Assembly: GCA_023634235.1 (NCBI GenBank)
Contig: JAMKCF010000016.1
Span: forward strand, 9,422,866-9,486,865
Length of the DNA: 64,000 nt
DNA from: Pisaster brevispinus
Lineage: Eukaryota > Echinodermata > Asteroidea > Forcipulatida > Asteriidae
Direction: 5' to 3'
The translations under genes and the position numbers were made by a program. Every line of letters starts with the position of its first letter. Positions within the stretch are counted from its first letter, which is position 1. The notes beneath the pieces are model-generated. The model was not told the origin of the DNA. It saw only the letters and a list, made by a program, of their open reading frames with translations, and did no database searches. Positions 24,201-38,900 of this stretch are shown here, piece after piece.

Positions 24201-27200
24201 CCCCCCTGCCAGTCAAACTTTTTGGCTTCCTGGGGAGCCAGTAACTTGTGGAACCTTCTCGCATTTGTGTAATTCCTGGGGTTACTTCCTCACTTAAGGG
24301 TTTTTAAAACGTGTGGCATTACTTTTTACTTAATACACGGCACTGCTACGGCTGTTGAATCAAGCCCTCTTAATTTTTGTTTTCTTTCCACCAAGGTCAT
24401 TACTGTTCCGATTCTTCAGAGGAGCCCGGGCCGGTCAGCCAGTCGTACGGTGACCTCTGCTGGCAAGGTCACTACTGCCCTAATGGTACGGCCTACCCGG
24501 AGACCTGTCCACCGGGGACCTATCTTGATGCTGAGGGACAGGGTGACATCAGCGACTGCATCCCTTGCAGACCGGGTAAGAGTTGGGAATAAGAAATTCT
24601 AGACTTTCTCTCTGAAATTCGACTATCTAAAATCTACCCTGGTATTTTTCTCCAAATTTTCACTTTGATCTACTTCTCTACAACTGAGGATACTTTTTCT
24701 AAAAGCTCTTTGGAATTAAAGACTCTGGGGTTTTAAAAAACACACCCCCCCCCAAAAAAAAACACCCAAATGCTGTATTTTTCTCCAAATAAGATAAGTC
24801 ATGCTCTTTGATCTACTTGTCTAGCACTGAGGATACTGTTTACTAAAGCTCCTTTGAATCTATAACTCAAGGGGTAACCAAAAAGAGGAAATGCCATCAT
24901 TTCAATGTACCCCCAAAGATCTGGATCCCAGTTTCAGACTTTTTTTTTGGTCAGCATTAACTCTCACCTCTTTAAGACTCTACTGAAATGTGCACAGGTG
25001 TCATTCGTACGCCTGCTGCTCACTTGAACCAGTTTGTATCAACTTTTATCAAAATCCAATATTAAACACCAACACCTGATGGTATTCATACATTCGACAC
25101 ATGCAGGTTATTATTGCGACCAACCAGGCCAAACCAACGTAACAGCGGAGTGTGACGCAGGTTATTTCTGCAGTCTGAGGGCCAACAACAGCGCCCCGAC
25201 TGATGGCATCACAGGTAATTTAAACTGTTTTTCACGAATCATGGGTCTCTCTGCCAATTCAGTGTTCAGAGTTGACATTATTTGGTCTTAAAAAAAATAG
25301 TTTGTGCTTAAAAATGTCACCAGGTCTACCACAAAAATTTGCTCACTGCCTAGTTCGTGGGTAACATTCACTTTATAAGAAGTTTTATTATAAAACTTTT
25401 TTATTTTTATTTTTCTGCTTGTATTTGTGGTTAATGAGAATTGAGTCTGACTTTTAGATTTGGGGATCAGGTTGGCTCAGTGGTTTCAGTTCTTGCCTTT
25501 CACCTCTGTGGACCCTGGTTCGAATCCAGCGCTCAGACCGGAGCCTTGAATATGGATTAGGCTATTCCGAAGGTGGCAGGTTCAAATCGCATTTTCGTAA
25601 ATTTGTATTTGAATAAATATTATCCAGTTTGTTGACTTTTTGGTTTATTGATAAGAATGAAACAAATAATGAAGTTTGCACAAATTAATTCCTTTCTCCC
25701 AGGTGACAGATGCTGGATCGGGCACTACTGCGAGGTCGGGTCCTCGCACCCTACCCCATGCACCAACGGCACCTACTACAACAAGACGGGAGCGGAGGAG
25801 TGCGACATCTGCCCGGCCGGCCACCAGTGCATACACGGTGATACGGCCGACCCCTGCCCCCAGGGTTACTACTGCCCTACGGGGACTGGGTACGACCTCC
25901 GACTGTGCCCGACTGGGTACTACGGAAACCGTGAAGGGTTGCAGCAGGAGGATGAGTGCACTCCCTGTACAGGTAAAATTGTCTGTTTGAGACGACTAGG
26001 TTCTTGGCCTTAAAAGGTTGGGTCATGGATTGGTAAATACTCCAGAAATTAATGGCCATTACAAAACTTTACTTGGTGAGAAGCACTGCAGCTGTTGATA
26101 GCATAAACTATTGTGAGAAAGGATTCCCTTTGAAGTAATATGGTTTGGACAATTTTTTTTTACAAACACATTTGAAACTGAGAAACTATTCATTCATGAA
26201 TCTTTCGTCTCGTTTGCAAATGCTGCAGCCAGAGATGCTATTGGTACCCGCTGTCACCACCGCTAAATGTGGATGATTCCGACGTTTCTTGTAAAAAATA
26301 ATGTGACAGCTTTTTGCTGTTTTTCTCAGATAGTAGACATTGTTGTATTCAGCTGAAACTTTCACATGTGACTTTTATTGTTTCTTTCTGTATAATGTTG
26401 CTTGTAAATCATCATTATGGTGACAAAAACCAGTCTATGACCTTAACTGTAAAGCTTCACTTGCACAGGATAAACTTAGAAGGGATCTCTTCCGTCCACT
26501 AATTTTACTTAGCTTTGATGTTGTAAACCTGTAAAGTAGATATTAAATGACATCAGGAACAGATGAAAATCGTAGTCAAAGTGGAATCTTCAATTTCTTT
26601 CTACAACAGTCGGTTTTAGGAAGAGTTTACATATCCAGTGACAAACTGAAGAAACTCATTCTGAGGTGTTGTTTGACACAAGAACTTTAACAATGTATTT
26701 TAGTACAAGTACAAATGCCATACCTCTTTCCCTGCTTCACTGCCCCACCTCCCATTCTTGTCAAAGTATTCAGTATTTACTTAACAACATCTACCTTTAT
26801 TCCCAGGTGGTTATTATTGCGCTACCCCCCGGCCAAGCGGTTGAAGACGGTCAATGCGCCCCTGGCCACTACTGTGAGTTGGGCGTGGACACCCTATCCC
26901 CCACGGCATCGGACGGCCACAAGGGCGTCGGTGGGATCTGTCCTGCCGGGAGCTACTGCCCAACAGGTACCGTCACTCCGCGCGAGTGCGAGGCGGGGAC
27001 GTTCACAGCCTCCGAAGGTCAGAGCTCCTGCTCTCCGTGCACCGCCGGTTACTACTGCCCCGCGAACACCAGCGACCCGACTATGTACCCGTGCTCCACA
27101 GGTTACTACTGCCCTCAAGAGACGGCTTACGAGACCGAGTTCCCCTGCCCGGAAGGAACGTACAACTCTCTACCCCTCCAGCAGAATAGTTCATCCTGTG

Positions 27201-29908
27201 AACTTTGTACCCCTGGGATGTACTGTGAGGGAGAAGGACTGGACCAGCCCACTGGTAACTGCAGTGCGGGGTGGTTCTGCACTGGAGGGGCAGTCACTTC
27301 CACGCCTTTACCAACTGGTGAGTGTCTGGTTTTGTAGTTATACAATGTAGCTTCAAGGCTTGAGACATTATTATTTGGTCTTACCCTTACACCCATGTGT
27401 ATTAAGTACTGTATACTCAGTACTTTCCCGAGTTGAAAAAAAACCACAGGCAAAAGGCTCGGGTGGGATTTGAGCCCACAACCTTTGCCATGCTAGAGCA
27501 GATGTCTTACCATTAGACCACTGAGCTAGCCCGATGGCTAGAGGCAGGTTCAAATCCTTAGCAGCGGGTACCGCAACAGTTTAATAGATGTTAAGCTTCA
27601 AACATTGTCAAGTCAAAGTGCTTGATATCCTACAATCCCGGCCAAAATGCTTGGGCCAGGTGACACTATACCCTCTCTCGTTCCCTCGCTCCTGTTCAAT
27701 AATGCTAGGAGCGCAGACTACGCAATGAGAGCCAACATTGAGCAGGGGCCCAACGAGATATGGCAGGGGTTGTAGACTGGACTACTCCATATCGAAGAGG
27801 GGGATCAGGTCCCAGAGTTGTGTCTTGTATTTGTTTTTGCTTAGCAGAAATTGGTTACCAGCCAAAAATTCAGTGTTATGTATATTGTTTGTTACCGGTT
27901 TCTTGAAATTGGGCCTGCCGCCAGTTTCATGAAACTTTACGCAACTGAGTAAGTCCCCTTGCAAAAGTTGTGCACCACTGACACAAGAAATCTTGCACAA
28001 GTAGACATACACAGTTGCGTAAAGTTTTGTGAAACTGTCTGCAGGTTAGTAAATATGTAACCACATTTTTTTGTCGTCAAATCTTAATCAGTATATTTGT
28101 AAAACATCTAAAGTATCGTTCTTTTTGAAATCGAACTGGAATCATGCATTTCATGTTTATCCACACAGGTAATGCCTCAGTGATATCTGACTGCAGCTGT
28201 CCTGCAGCCAACTACACTGGCAATAAGTGTTATCCAGGGACATACTGTCCTGAAGGTTCAGTGGCCCCAGTGGACTGTACAGCAGGATGGTACTGTGACG
28301 ATTATGAACTCTCTACTCCAAAAGGTAATTATGAGGGCGGCGAAAAATTTTTTTTCTAACCTAACTTTCGGTTTTAGTTTCCTACAATAGCACTTTGTAA
28401 ATACTGGGTAGTACAACCAAGGACTTAATAATGACTAGGGGCCCCTAAGCATGCCCCCCCCCCCCCCCCCCCCCCCGGTCAAAATTGCAATGTGTAATAT
28501 TGGTTACTATTGCCGGAAGGTTAACAATGGACTTGAGCATACCCCTGATGAGTGTTACTATGAAAGTTGTGTTTATAATTATTTTTGGCATGTCATGGAC
28601 GAGCGGTCAAGCGCACTGGACTCAATTTCATGGGCCCAATTTCATAAAGCCTGTAAGCACAAAAAACTTGCTAAGCACAGAAAAATCTTGCTTAGCAGAA
28701 ACAGGTTTACCAGTCAACATTCCATAAAGTTTACATTGCTGCCACTTGTCCCCTGCTCATTTCTTGCTAGGTAAAGAAATTAGCTAAGCTTTATGAAATT
28801 GGGCCCTGGTGTTTCTGATCAGCAGAGTGCGGATTTGAGTCCCGATCTTGACACTTGTGTCCTTGAGCAAACCATTATTGCTTCGTCCTTCAGATGGGAT
28901 GTAAAGCTGTTGGTTCCGTGTGTCATGTTAATGCGCATAAAAGAGTCCAGTACATTTATTGTTACGAAAAAAAGGTTCACCCCAGTGTTTTCTGGTAGGG
29001 TTGGCTGCAGATTGCGCCACAGCACCTTGTAAGCCGTTTCATTGTGCAGTGTGAATAAATGGGTCTTGTGTCTCGAGCATACCTTGTGGAAAGACTAATG
29101 AGTGATTTTAGAAGCCCAGGGCCCAATTTCATAGAGCTGCTTAACGGCCGATTCTGTGCTTACTCTGCGATTTCCATTTCATAGCGCTGCTAACTGTGAG
29201 CACAAGAAACGGCATGCTAACCTACCGGTGCTTACTGTACGAAAATGAATGACGTAACAATGCAAATCCATGGTGAACGTGCCAGATGGCTGCCTAAATT
29301 TCTCGCTAACCTGTGAAATACGCTTACGCTTAAGCAAATTTTTCTGCTATAGTTAGCACGAAAATGTGCTGACCGTTAAGCAGCGCTATGAAATTGGCCC
29401 CTGGGGTGTGATCAAGTGCTATATAAAAACTGCTTACTGTTACCTTCCCAAGGTGAGCTTGTAAACCCAGACCCATCCAGTCAAGTAGTTAAATACCTTT
29501 ACACAGTGCTTCTCTGCCTTTTGGTCATGTGCTCTGGGCCTCTGCAGTGTATTAGTCTGTTGTAGTTTTGTGTGCTTTGTATAGTCGCATCCTGTCACTG
29601 TCTTTTGTTATGTGCGGGACTGCATACCTGCGGGTAATAGCAGTTTATTTTACTTTTGCGGCCCCTGACCCACACAGCCATTGCTGTTTTTTGGTTGTAC
29701 ATTTTCTTCGTCCACAGTTAGTTGTATTTATTGTTGTATTGGCCCTTTTAAGATGTTTAGATTCTTTTGTGTTTCTCTTCATTTTGTATTTTCTTTTGTT
29801 TATTTTGTTTGCTTTCTGGCTCATTTTTTCATAATTATTATTGTGTGCATTTATTTATTTATTGTGCATTTTGCGGTGTTTTTGGTCAAATAAATAATAA
29901 TAATAACA

Positions 29909-29962
<54 letters not shown>

Positions 29963-32900
29963 AGCAATGTGTAACGCCGGTTACTACTGCCCAGGGGGTA
30001 ACGACGGGCCGGAACCCCCCGGCATGGAATGCCCACCTGGGTACTACTGCGAGGCCGGTGTGGGCTACCCTATAGCCTGCCCCAATGGGACCTACTCCAA
30101 CACATCAAAGAACACTGAGCTTAGTAACTGTCTGTCGTGCACCCCAGGTGGGTATAGAAAGTTTTGGAAGTTGACAATTATTATTATTGTTATTCTGGTT
30201 TATTAAAAACATTCAAGTTTTGCGGTTCAAGGGCCAAATTACATCTGAAAAGACAAAGAAGGAAAAACATGCATTAAATAAATATTTTTTAAATGATTCA
30301 CACAAAAACTCACATTTAAGAGCTACTACTGAGCATTGGTAGTTAAAAAAGGGATGAGTTGTTCTTATATCTTTCGGTTCGGGGAAGAGGGATGGCAAGT
30401 TGGTGGGAGTTCAAAAGATTGTTGGACCTGTAGGGAGGGAGTCATTTTCTGTAATTATTATTATTTTATTTTTTTTACTGGTATTTTAATTTGCATTTCT
30501 TAACTACATGTATTGCATTCTGGATTTCTTCTAAGCGTATAGCCCTACGTTTCATTTTGATTATTGTGCAGGTGTATGTTATTGTTTGTATTAGCGCCAT
30601 GAGCACTTTTGTGGATTTGTAGGCTTGATAAGTTTATATAAAAGCTTTGGTTTCCTTTGTATGACATATAATTTATGAAAAAACATTAAGTTCTGTTTTA
30701 ATCCAAAGATAGATTGCAAAGATCACACTGAGAACATCATTCATTCTATTGTTGAAAATAAAGGAAAAACTTCAGGCTTCCTGAATTTTTTTTATTTATT
30801 TATACTTTTTAAAACTTATTGTTCACTTTAGCAAGTATGTCAACCTGTTGACTGCAAGAATTTTACCCCCCCCCCTAAAAAAAGGGGGGATAAGTTGGTT
30901 GTTTGATAAATGTTGGTATTCTACATTTGTTTTGTGTACAATGCAAATAAGTGCGTCAATAAAACTTTTTATAATCAAGAAAAAATATATGTCTTTTATA
31001 TATGCATATGTTTTTATCCCCCTTCTCTAACCTTCATCGCTTGTTTTTAATGATGCAGGATTCTACTGTGCCGGTGAGCATTTGTGCAAACCATCAGCTC
31101 AATGCGGGGAGGGTTACTACTGCCCCGGTGGTCAGATCACTGACAAGCCAATGGAGTACGTCTGCTGGCAGGGATTCCGCTGTCCAGTAGGCTCTCCTAT
31201 ACCTGAGCTGTGCCCCAGAGGTAAGCTGTTACTCAAAACCAGGGCCCCAGCATCATAGAGCTGCCTAAGCAGAAAAAGACGCTTAATGAATTTCTGCTTA
31301 GCAGAAATGTGCAAGATACCAATCACATAATTGTACAAGTGACATGGTATTTTGGTTGGTAATCTTATTCTGGTATCAAAATTTTGTTGTGCTAAGCAAC
31401 TTTCTGTGCTTCTATGAAATTGGGCCCAGGGCCCAATTTCATAGGGCCCAATTTCATAAAGCTGCTTTAGCAGAAATGATTGCTTATCGGTTATTTCTGC
31501 TCAGCAAAAACAAGCTGGATACCAGTTACATTTGGTACATGTGGCATGGTATTTTAGCTGATCATAATTGTGTTGTGCTCAACTACTGTTTGTACGCAGC
31601 TCTATGCAATTTGGCCCTAAACTGTAAACTGTGCCTCAACTTTTTATTTATTTATGTTTCTTTAACTTTTATTGTGTCTTTCGTGAAAATTTTGCCTATA
31701 AATCAGCATTACAATGACAAAAACCTATGTCCCTAAAATCTGTGAGCTCGCAGATTGAAACTACTAATTTTTAATTTCATGATAATTATGAATCCTGCAC
31801 TTTGTCTTACAATCCTTTCTTGATTCTCAGGTACCTACCAATCAGAGGAAGGTCAAGGGTCATGTAAGCTTTGTCTGGAGGGCACCTACTGTGACCCGTT
31901 CGAGCTCGGCAACGTGACCGGAGTCATTGCCCCGCCGGATTGCATCCCCGGCCACTACTGTCCCAACGGGACGAAGTTTGCTCAACAGAACAAGTGCCCG
32001 ATTGGTACATACTCCAACAAGACCGCTCTGGCCAGAGAAGGTGAGTAGCTGATAGCCTCCGTTGTCATGTGCCCTGACTTCTTTAACAGTAACGAACAGC
32101 GGTGTCTTCTACTAACATATATCTAACTATATGTGAAGTTTAAGGAAAGCGAGCTTGGGAAACGCGTCTTTGTTAGCGGACAAGCGGTGGGGATAAGAAG
32201 AAAAAGAAGAAGTATAAAAATAAATAAAAAACTATACATGTAGTGTTTGTATATTTACAAACACTAGGTGTTCAGATCGAGTGAATAGCACGCAAATATT
32301 GAAAGTTAAATAATAGAGAGATTTGCAAATATGGACAGAAAACTCCAGTTTGGAAACAGAGCCTTAAATTTAAAAAAATTATTGTATCATAACCCAGGCA
32401 TTTTTAGACAAATTGCTACATGCCTGCATCACTTCCAGAATGTCTAGAAATGTTGATCTGGGTCCCCTTTTCTCTCAAATCATTTGATTTGATTTTGTAA
32501 TGTCTTCTCCCGGTAAACCCTTAGACCAATGCAATGACTGCGACTTCGGTTGGTACTGTGACAACGAGGGTCTGACTGCCCCGACAGCCAAATGCCAAGC
32601 GGGATACTACTGCCAGAGAGGAGCGCAGAAACCAGACCCAGAGGACGGGTTCACCGGAGACATCTGTCCGGAGGGGAAATTCTGCGTCGAGGGATCAGCG
32701 ACAGGTACGTCGTGTTTTTAAAGCTGCTCTATAAAATTTGGTCCGAACTTTGTCATGAAATTAAGAAACTCATCAAAAAGATGACTGTCTTTTTCCTATG
32801 ATTGGCCATCCTCTCATTGAAAATTATTGAAGCATGACCAGATTTGTCAAACTTTGCCTTTCTCATCAAATTTCTCTTAATTCAGGTGAGGATTGCCCCA

Positions 32901-35900
32901 TCGGCAGCTACGGCAACGACACAGGGCTCAAGAACTCCTCAGAGTGCCCCCTGTGTGACCCGGGCTGGTTCTGTCCGGTTACTGGCCTGACATCCCCCGG
33001 TACGCCCTGCTTCGCTGGGTTCTACTGCATCCGCGGGGCGACCTATGGCAACCCAGATGGCGAAGCCTTTGGGTACAAGTGCCCAGAGGGTCACTACTGC
33101 CCCACCGGTACCCCAACACCTGTACCCTGTGTTCCAGGAACATACAACCCTGATATTGGTAAGTTTTCAAACCTTATTTTATTCATTTTATTTATTGTTT
33201 CATCTCGCGTATTTTTCTTTGAAACTTTTGATCAACACATTTCCTCTTTTCTTGAAATCATTTAAAAACAATTTTTTACAAGATAATCAGGTCTCGTTGT
33301 TACAGACATGCATTACCAGAAAGCTCCATTCAGGAAAGAGGCCAGAATATAACACAGCCTTTTCATCTTTACCTACTCACACCTGTTATCTCCATGTTAT
33401 TCCCTTTTTCCAAACAGTGGACCCTAATCTTTTAGTTGGATCATGAATGAGCCAGTAGAGCTGCTGACTGCCCCAGGCAGATTTACTGCTCACCCATTAA
33501 GTTTAATGACCCAAGTAATGACAGTGTAAACACACCCACTCACTGAAAAGGATGTACAGTTTCTGAGTTTTCGTGACCAAACTCAGAAATTCTTGAATGG
33601 AGATTTCCCGTAATGTGAAAAGGGCAACTTCAAATTCTATCATTTTGAAAAGATATTAAAATCATTTCGCTTTTTAAAAATGTATATATATTTTATTTTA
33701 TACTTCACAAGTGTCTTGAATGGATTCGCAATATAAAATAATAAATATTGAGGGAACGACACATCCTAAAAAAAAAAAAGACTTTACATGTGATGTTACC
33801 TCACGCCTCTTTCTTATTGTAACATCACCTATTTCTAAGTCCATACTTTATTTCCATCATCTCTCCCTTTTGCCCCCAGGCAAGGATGAGCAAAGTGACT
33901 GCAAAGCCTGCGACGGAGGCTACTACTGCCAGTTCGACGGTCAAGCCAACGTCACCGCCATGTGCTACGAAGGATTCTACTGTTCCGGCAATGCAAGCAT
34001 TCCAAACCCCGAAGGTATGGAACCCAACCCTCTCCAATGGGTTTCAAATAATAACACTACTGAAGGCTGAGTACAAGTACGGAGGTTAAAACGTGGCGTC
34101 ATGGACACAATCAATGTTCTTCAACATTTTCATCCGGTTGGCTCAGTGGTTTCTTGCCCTGACATTCATCTCTGTGGACCTCGGTTCAAATCCCACCTCA
34201 GACTGAAACCTTGCATGTGGGTTGGTTTTTTTTGGTCCCTACCTGATTGCATGGGTTTTCCCCCCATTGGAATTATTTTCCTCCTACGTCTTAAACTGAA
34301 CATTTATTCATTGTCCCTCTCTGAGCTTGTTTCTCAGTTTTCTTTCTCTTTCACCAGTATGGAAATAAATATTGAATTGAATTGTTTATAGTATAGGGTT
34401 TGTAATGAGCATTTGAACATGTCCATACAGAATTTGCGCCATATATATGTTTCTAACTTGATTTATGTTATGCAATGTATCCCCCAGATGGAGTAACTGG
34501 CGACATCTGTCCGATCGGTCACTACTGCCCGGAAGGAATCGACCGTCCACTACCATGCCTCAATGCCACCTACATGAACCGCACCGGCGCCGCCGAGTGT
34601 CTGGACTGTCCAGCGGGCAGCTACTGCACCAAGGGCGACGTACCCGATCCCTGCCCAGCCGGGTACTACTGCCCAATGGGTACCGGGTACGACACCCGGC
34701 CGTGCCCCGAGGGTACATTCGGCGCATCAGAGGGTCTGAGAAAGGAGGGCGACTGTACGGCGTGCACCGGAGGGAGCTACTGCGATACCCCTGGAATGGA
34801 TTCTGTGAGTGGAGATTGTGACCCCGGTTTCTACTGTCTGTCTGGTGAGTTTTGGAATACTCGTCTGCATTTTGCAGTCATTGTACAATTTCAGTTTTTC
34901 AATTTTGTTTTCCAATGTTGCGTTGTACTTCAATGTTGCGTTGTAACTTGGACTCATGGATGCTTAACCCTTTTTATTGTGTCGTCCTTCAGATGGGACG
35001 TAAAGCCATTGGTTCCATGTTTTGTGTAAAGCGCGTAAAAGAACCCAGTTCCACTTATCGCTAAGAGAAGGGGTTCGCCCCGGTGTTTCTGGCAGTGGCT
35101 GCTGAATGCGCCGCAGCACCTTCCTAACCCTTACAAGGTGTTACATAAAATGAGTCTCATATTTCAAAACCTCCAAAAACCCTGTCTGGAAATAAATAAT
35201 GATAAGCGCTTTGAGATGCTCATAAATAAAGCGCTATATAAAAACTACTTATTATTGTAATTATTAACAAATTACTTGAGTACAGGGAAAGGACAAGAAG
35301 GGATTTAACAACTGTCTCTACTTTTTTTGTAACAGGCGTTAATGTACGCACCCCGAATGGAAGTAACAACTTGGGTTTTGGAGGAATATGCCAAGCAGGG
35401 TACAAATGTCCCGTGGGTTCGGCAGCTGAGGTCCCATGCTACGCTGGGACGTACTCTGGTCAAGATCAGAAGGATGACTGCGACATCTGCCCGGAAGGTG
35501 AGTTTCTTCAGTAGACTGGGTATCCAGGAGGAGTCTTGTCCCATTTTTTTTTTTTTTTTTTACAGTACCTCATACTCTGTGTCAGTTTATCGAAAAACCT
35601 TATTCCGCCCAGTCTCCGTTTGACTAAACACTTTGGTAACATTTTCCCCAGCGAGTTGACCGACTATGTCAAACCATTCAACTGCATGTGTGTGGTGGCA
35701 CAGCTGCGCACGGAACTAAACATGTACATCTGGGTAGATGCATTTGATGTGTGAGATTCCAGGAGTATCTGATTTGGTGTTTGGCTTGAGCTTAAAGCGC
35801 TTGCCTTTTACCACTGTGGCCCTGGTTCAATTCCCGGCTAAGGCCATTTGTGAGTAGAGTCTTGTGTTAGTTCTCCCCTATGGCATGAGGGTTTTTCTTC

Positions 35901-38900
35901 GGGCCCTCCGGTTTTACTCTTTCTGGAAAAATCAAACACTTTTGATTTCTGGCTATGCTCCATGGTAGCATATGAGTCAATGTGGCTGGCTGCCTAAGGC
36001 GCCCTCACATGCCTGCGGCTCGAACACATTGTAGCTGCGTCCTTCGCGATTCAGCTTCTCAGCTGCCAGTAAGGATGATAAGCCTCCCAAATTAGTATTA
36101 TTATTATTATTATTATTTATGTTTTCTCTGTTTCAGGCAAATACTGTGAGAATATAACCGTGGTTCCGTCCGACTGTCCAGCTGGTCACTACTGTCCAGA
36201 GGGGACCGAGTACAGTGATCAGTACCCATGCCAGCCTGGCACCTACAACAACGCCACAGGTACAAATAAACTGATAGCATAAAGCCTGCTATTCATACTT
36301 CGTGCGAAAGCGAATGCCAAGCCAAATACGTGACACAAACAATAATAACAAACCGTTCTTATAAAGCGCATTACACACCGAGTCCCAATGCGCTGTATAT
36401 GTCAATAGAAAACAGGTACGCGCTGTTTTCCCAATTGTGAAGCAAGAAATTTGCATCGCTTTTTTCAATTTGTGTGAAGTATGAACTGGGCTTAATGTAG
36501 TAAGTCAAGCTGTAGTTGGTTGCCCCCCCCCCCTTAAAAAAACAAATTGCTATGAACAAGTATGACGAGACTCTGAAATCACAGCTGCCTTTTGGGCTTT
36601 GTCATGTGGATTCTATTGTATAAAAGGAAACATTTCATGCAGACACATCAAACATCTGTGATGGTGTCTTCAACTTTGGAGCGATGTTATGCACATGTTA
36701 TAAAAGCAGACGTGATGTTCTTCATACTCAAGTCTGAATTCTGATTTTTTGTTGGCGCTCAAAAAATCAGTAAAATTGTTCTTAAATAGCCTTACAGTTC
36801 TAATAAAGCTTATACCATATGTACATGTAGGCAAACCCTCGTACTCAAACAAATATTCTTGTACTTTTTTCTAAGTGCCAAGCATCATGCCTGAAATGTT
36901 GCCTATAGACCTTTGTCATGGTGCGGCCATCTTGGTTTTCTCCCATTCTCTTCAATGTAACCAAACTGAGGTTGGAATGAGAAATAGTCGGGCTCCTTTT
37001 TGTACAATGGATATTAGCATCCGTTACTGTTACTGGATAAAGACAACACGACCAAGATGGTGCCAGCATGATCAGGGATGTGTTTTCTCCGTTTTTAACC
37101 GGAAATCCGTTCCTTTTTACCTCCCCCCCCAAAAAAAAAAAAAATTAAATAAATAAATAAATAATAATAGTAATACATAAAAAGTACATAAAAAATATGA
37201 AGATAAAATCAAATAGAATGCCCCAGAGTGCAGATTAGGGCTTTTAAAGCAAAAGATAAATGTATGTAAGTAGGCTTCAAGCTCGCAAGTTTTCGCCCTA
37301 GCAAGCTTTCACACTTTGCGCTCACAGTTCAGGTTTTTTTTTTAACAGCCTATCACATCCCTGCATGATGAAGGTCTAATAACTCAACTGCTTTCTCCCT
37401 TTTCCTTCACTATAGGTCAAGGCAATGTGACCAGCTGCAAGTACTGTCCCCCTGGGTGGTTCTGTGAGTCCTCCGGCATCGTGGAGCCGTCAGGGCAGTG
37501 TGATCCTGGCTTCTATTGCAGCGGAGGCTCAGACGAGCAGAGACCGTTTGATGAAGGAGAACTCGTATCACTACCAACGTCAGGGTAGGTCAGATTCTTC
37601 TTGGGATGTAACTAGATCTCGGTGTTACTAGTATGTTAGTAACCCAAGCAGACGAGGCCACAAATGTAAATGAGTACTAGAATATTCATTGAGTACTAAC
37701 TGAGAATTAAAATATTTAAAGAGTACTGAATGGGAACTACAATAAATATAGAGTACCAAATGAGTCTTAGGATGTTTAATGAGTGCTAAATGAGTAATAT
37801 CATTTTGGTGGGTACTAAATGAGTATTAGAATAATTCATGAGTAGTAAATGAGTACTAGAATATTTAATGAAAACTTCATTTCCTAAGCCTTTTTCTGTT
37901 CAGACAGTTTGCTAATGTTTTATTTGCTAATGTTTTAAACTATTTTCCCATTTTTTGTTTTAGATATTTGTATCCAAACGACACCTGTCACCCAGTCTTT
38001 GACTGTGTGTGCCCCGCATTTGACATGAGCACAGGGGGTCTGTGTGGACCAGGGTACTACTGCCCGACAGGGTCTCCTGCACCCCAGAACTGCATAGGAG
38101 GAATGTACTGCGAGACACCTGGCCTTGAAGAACCCACAGGTAGGTTAGGGGCAGTATAATCTATTAGTGACTGCTGCAGAGGGCAGCTGGTGAATTGAGG
38201 GCAATAGTGTTTACCTGGCTTTGAGGAACCTGTATGTGGGTTAGGGGCAATATAATTACATGGTAACTGTGGCTGAATGCACATGGCATTGGGGAACCTA
38301 CAGATGGGCAGTATAATAAAATAATGACTGTGACTGAGGGCAGCTGGTGTTAAAAGGGAAATAATGTTCATATTTGAGTCACAATAGGGTGCATTATGCA
38401 TATGAGATGGTCTTTGAGTGACAACAGACAAAAGCTCTCAATGAGCAGAAAAAGATGTTCTTTTGCAACCCTTGATGTGAATATTGCTTGAACATTTTCT
38501 GCTTCCCAAAAAAAAGCGGGATACCAGTCACAGATAGTACACTTGACATGGTGTATTTTGGCTGGTAACCGTAAGCATAATTTTGTTGTGCTTAGCTACT
38601 TTTTTGTGCTTTAGCAGCTCTGTGAAATTGAGCTCAGATCTTAGGTTCTTGGTGATTGTCTCGCTACATTTAAACATTCTCATTTTGTTATGTACAGGAA
38701 ACTGCTCGGCTGGTTTCTGGTGTAACCACACCAGCGCCGTACCTGACCAGTACATTTGCCCCACCGGGCATTACTGCGAGGTCGGTACGGCCGTCCCGAC
38801 GCCCTGTCCCGAGGGAACGTTCAGCCGTACAGAGATGAACACCGGTCTTCAGAACTGTGAGAATTGCACCGCTGGCTATTACTGTGAAGGTATGTTATTT

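Noticed and set aside
26894..27118. Minus-strand and out-of-frame ORFs over exon 32
   Set aside because: GC-rich repeat exons stay open in other frames by composition. The peptides are Arg/Pro/Ala-rich with no module pattern.
26836..27317. Alternative start of exon 32 at the AAG acceptor
   Set aside because: It keeps phase, but it has no good pyrimidine tract and would remove a YYC module that is present in the paralogous slot. Kept as a secondary possibility in the findings.
28451..28774. Open frame over the relic of exon 34 as a real exon
   Set aside because: The acceptor is missing, the second module has lost its cysteine spacing, and exon 33 joins exon 34 perfectly without it.
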